Shown: positions 33,690 through 34,828 of the stretch, in pieces
Numbering within the stretch: position 1 is the first letter of the stretch
Layout of the letters: each line of letters opens with the position of its first letter
From: Anaerofustis stercorihominis
GTDB taxonomy: Bacteria; Bacillota; Clostridia; Eubacteriales; Anaerofustaceae
NCBI RefSeq assembly: GCF_005844425.1
Contig: NZ_SPHL01000020.1
Coordinates: forward strand, 1-34,828
Reading direction: 5' to 3'
Length of the DNA: 34,828 bases
Made by a program: the position numbers and the translations under genes
Notes under the pieces: generated by a model
Databases searched by the model: none
What the model was told of the DNA's origin: nothing
Seen by the model: the letters and a program-made list of their open reading frames with translations, nothing else

Positions 33690-34828
33690 ATGATAGAAAA
33701 AATTAATGGTTTATATGAAAAATATAAAGAAATTATTTTATATATAATTTTTGGGGGTCTTACGACACTTGTAAATTTTGTAATATATTTTGTATTTACG
33801 AATGTATTATCTATAAATTATCTTGTAAGCAATTTTATAGCATGGATAGGTGCTGTTATTTTTGCGTTTTTTACTAACAAGAAATATGTATTTAATGCAA
33901 ATAATACAGAACTTTTTAACTATATTAAAGAATTTGTAATGTTTACCTCTTCAAGAGGATTTTCTTTTTTGGTGGAAACATTTCTTTTATTCCTTGGAGT
34001 AGAATTGATTAAGTTAAATGATGGCATAGTTAAAATTGCAGTAGCTGTAATAGTAGTTATTTTAAATTATTTCTTTACAAAGTTTGTATTTAAGAACAAA
34101 GAGGAAAAAGAAGAAAAAAGAGAGATAGTAAAAGAAAATAAGAAGAATAATCTTAAAGATAGTGAAGTATGGTATAAAAGATGGTATGTTGTGTATACTG
34201 TTTTATTTTTAGTTTCAGCTTTATTTGTTTTCCTTCCTTTTATTGTAACCGGAAGATTATTAATTTGGGATACTCAAGGTATGAATGCCGGTGATGGCTT
34301 TACTCAGCATTATGCATCCGCAGCATATTTAGGTAATTATTTTAGAGATATAATAAAAAATTTAATCTTTAATCATGAACTTATAATTCCTATGTGGGAT
34401 TTAACAGTAGGAACGGGGTATGATATTTTAACATCTCTTAATTATTATGCTCTTGGTGATATTTTAAATGTATTTTATATATTTACACCTGAAAAGTATA
34501 CAGGTTATATGTATTCTTTTCTTATTGTATTTAGACTTTATTTATCAGGATTATTTTTTATATTATTTTGTTTTAAATTCAATAAAAATAAAATGTCTGC
34601 AATTTTAAGTGCCATTGGGTATGTTTTTTGTGGATATTCTTTATATGCATCAATAAGACATCCGTTTTTTATAAATCCAATGATATATCTTCCTTTAATA
34701 TTAATTGGAGTAGAAAATGTTTTAAGAGGTAAAAAACCGTATTTATTTATAATTATGATAACAATAAGTGCAATAAGCAGTTTTTACTTTTTATATATGT
34801 TAACAATTGCTACTATTATTTATGCTTT
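33690..34828 (+). CDS. GtrA-YfhO fusion protein, N-terminal 379 residues (cut by window edge)
   Basis: An open frame runs from ATG 33690 (AGGAGAAAATA ribosome site, 9 bp after the GT2 gene) to the window edge without a stop. Residues 1-136 are a complete four-helix GtrA domain (YIIFGGLTTLVNFVIYF, AFFTNKKYVF, ILNYFFTKFVFK), the proposed flippase for undecaprenyl-phosphate sugars. Residues 137-158 are a Lys/Glu-rich linker. From 160 a YfhO domain begins (WYKRWYVVYTVLF ... GDGFTQHYASAAYLGNYFRD) and is about 69% identical to copy 1 over 224 aligned residues. GtrA (GtcA) and YfhO are normally separate proteins. The frame was read codon by codon through the linker with no stop or slip. Confidence 0.9.
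   Translation, partial: MIEKINGLYEKYKEIILYIIFGGLTTLVNFVIYFVFTNVLSINYLVSNFIAWIGAVIFAFFTNKKYVFNANNTELFNYIKEFVMFTSSRGFSFLVETFLLFLGVELIKLNDGIVKIAVAVIVVILNYFFTKFVFKNKEEKEEKREIVKENKKNNLKDSEVWYKRWYVVYTVLFLVSALFVFLPFIVTGRLLIWDTQGMNAGDGFTQHYASAAYLGNYFRDIIKNLIFNHELIIPMWDLTVGTGYDILTSLNYYALGDILNVFYIFTPEKYTGYMYSFLIVFRLYLSGLFFILFCFKFNKNKMSAILSAIGYVFCGYSLYASIRHPFFINPMIYLPLILIGVENVLRGKKPYLFIIMITISAISSFYFLYMLTIATIIYA

Noticed and set aside
1-34828. CRISPR arrays, insertion sequences, integrases, tRNA or rRNA genes
   Set aside because: No regularly spaced repeats, transposase or integrase frames, terminal repeats or tRNA-like cloverleaf sequences were seen anywhere in the window.

Overview
The window is chromosomal DNA of a very AT-rich, low-GC Gram-positive anaerobe, most likely in the Clostridia/Eubacteriales. 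The lineage is inferred from gene content and codon use; I cannot name a genus. Supporting signs are strong AGGAGG-type ribosome binding sites, sigma-A promoters (TTGACA/TATAAT), the tig-clpP-clpX and dprA-topA gene orders, and an anaerobic oxygen-defence set (flavodiiron protein, desulfoferrodoxin). A membrane pyrophosphatase, a GGGtGRT protein and a DUF3793-flavodoxin pair fit the same picture. No tRNA, rRNA, CRISPR array, insertion sequence or prophage is visible.

Layout. 1-4.0 kb (minus strand): end of an unknown gene, a secreted glucosaminidase with SH3-like and FlgD-like repeats, and a MetE-core methyltransferase. 4.25-8.3 kb: a TrmH-family RNA methyltransferase converging on the tig-clpP-clpX proteostasis operon. 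8.3-9.9 kb: a LysR regulator divergent from a hexapeptide acetyltransferase. 9.9-11.1 kb: a three-gene operon of ferredoxin, membrane 4Fe-4S protein and a metal-site-less ArsR regulator, with a 10-bp inverted repeat inside its promoter. 11.1-11.9 kb: a PII-like protein and a small membrane protein. 12.0-16.8 kb: bactofilin, DUF1858 protein, ImmA/IrrE protease, DprA and TopA. 17.2-18.3 kb: a YqhD/Bdh-type iron alcohol dehydrogenase. 18.4-20.8 kb: a Crp/Fnr-FprA-desulfoferrodoxin oxygen-detoxification operon behind a perfect CGTAACA-TT-TGTTACG dyad. 21.0-21.5 kb: a decayed GNAT acetyltransferase. 21.7-22.7 kb: trpS. 23.0-24.9 kb: an apparent iron-limitation locus (DUF3793, flavodoxin, DtxR-type regulator) with a long leader rich in repeats. 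25.0-26.8 kb: a NifU-like scaffold and GGGtGRT protein. 27.1-29.4 kb: secG and hppA. 29.8-34.8 kb: two YfhO glycosyltransferase paralogues around a CsbB/GtrB-like polyprenyl-phosphate glycosyltransferase; the second YfhO, cut by the window edge, is fused in frame to a GtrA flippase domain.

How the genes work together. Several loci concern iron, Fe-S and oxygen: the superoxide reductase and flavodiiron protein, flavodoxin under a probable DtxR-type iron regulator, the Fe-S scaffold with GGGtGRT, and the ferredoxin/membrane Fe-S pair. The strongest candidates for new biology are the GtrA-YfhO fusion with its GT2 partner (a three-component extracytoplasmic glycosylation system compressed into two genes), the strongly codon-biased NifU-like/GGGtGRT operon of unknown function, and the repeat-rich leader ahead of DUF3793-flavodoxin.
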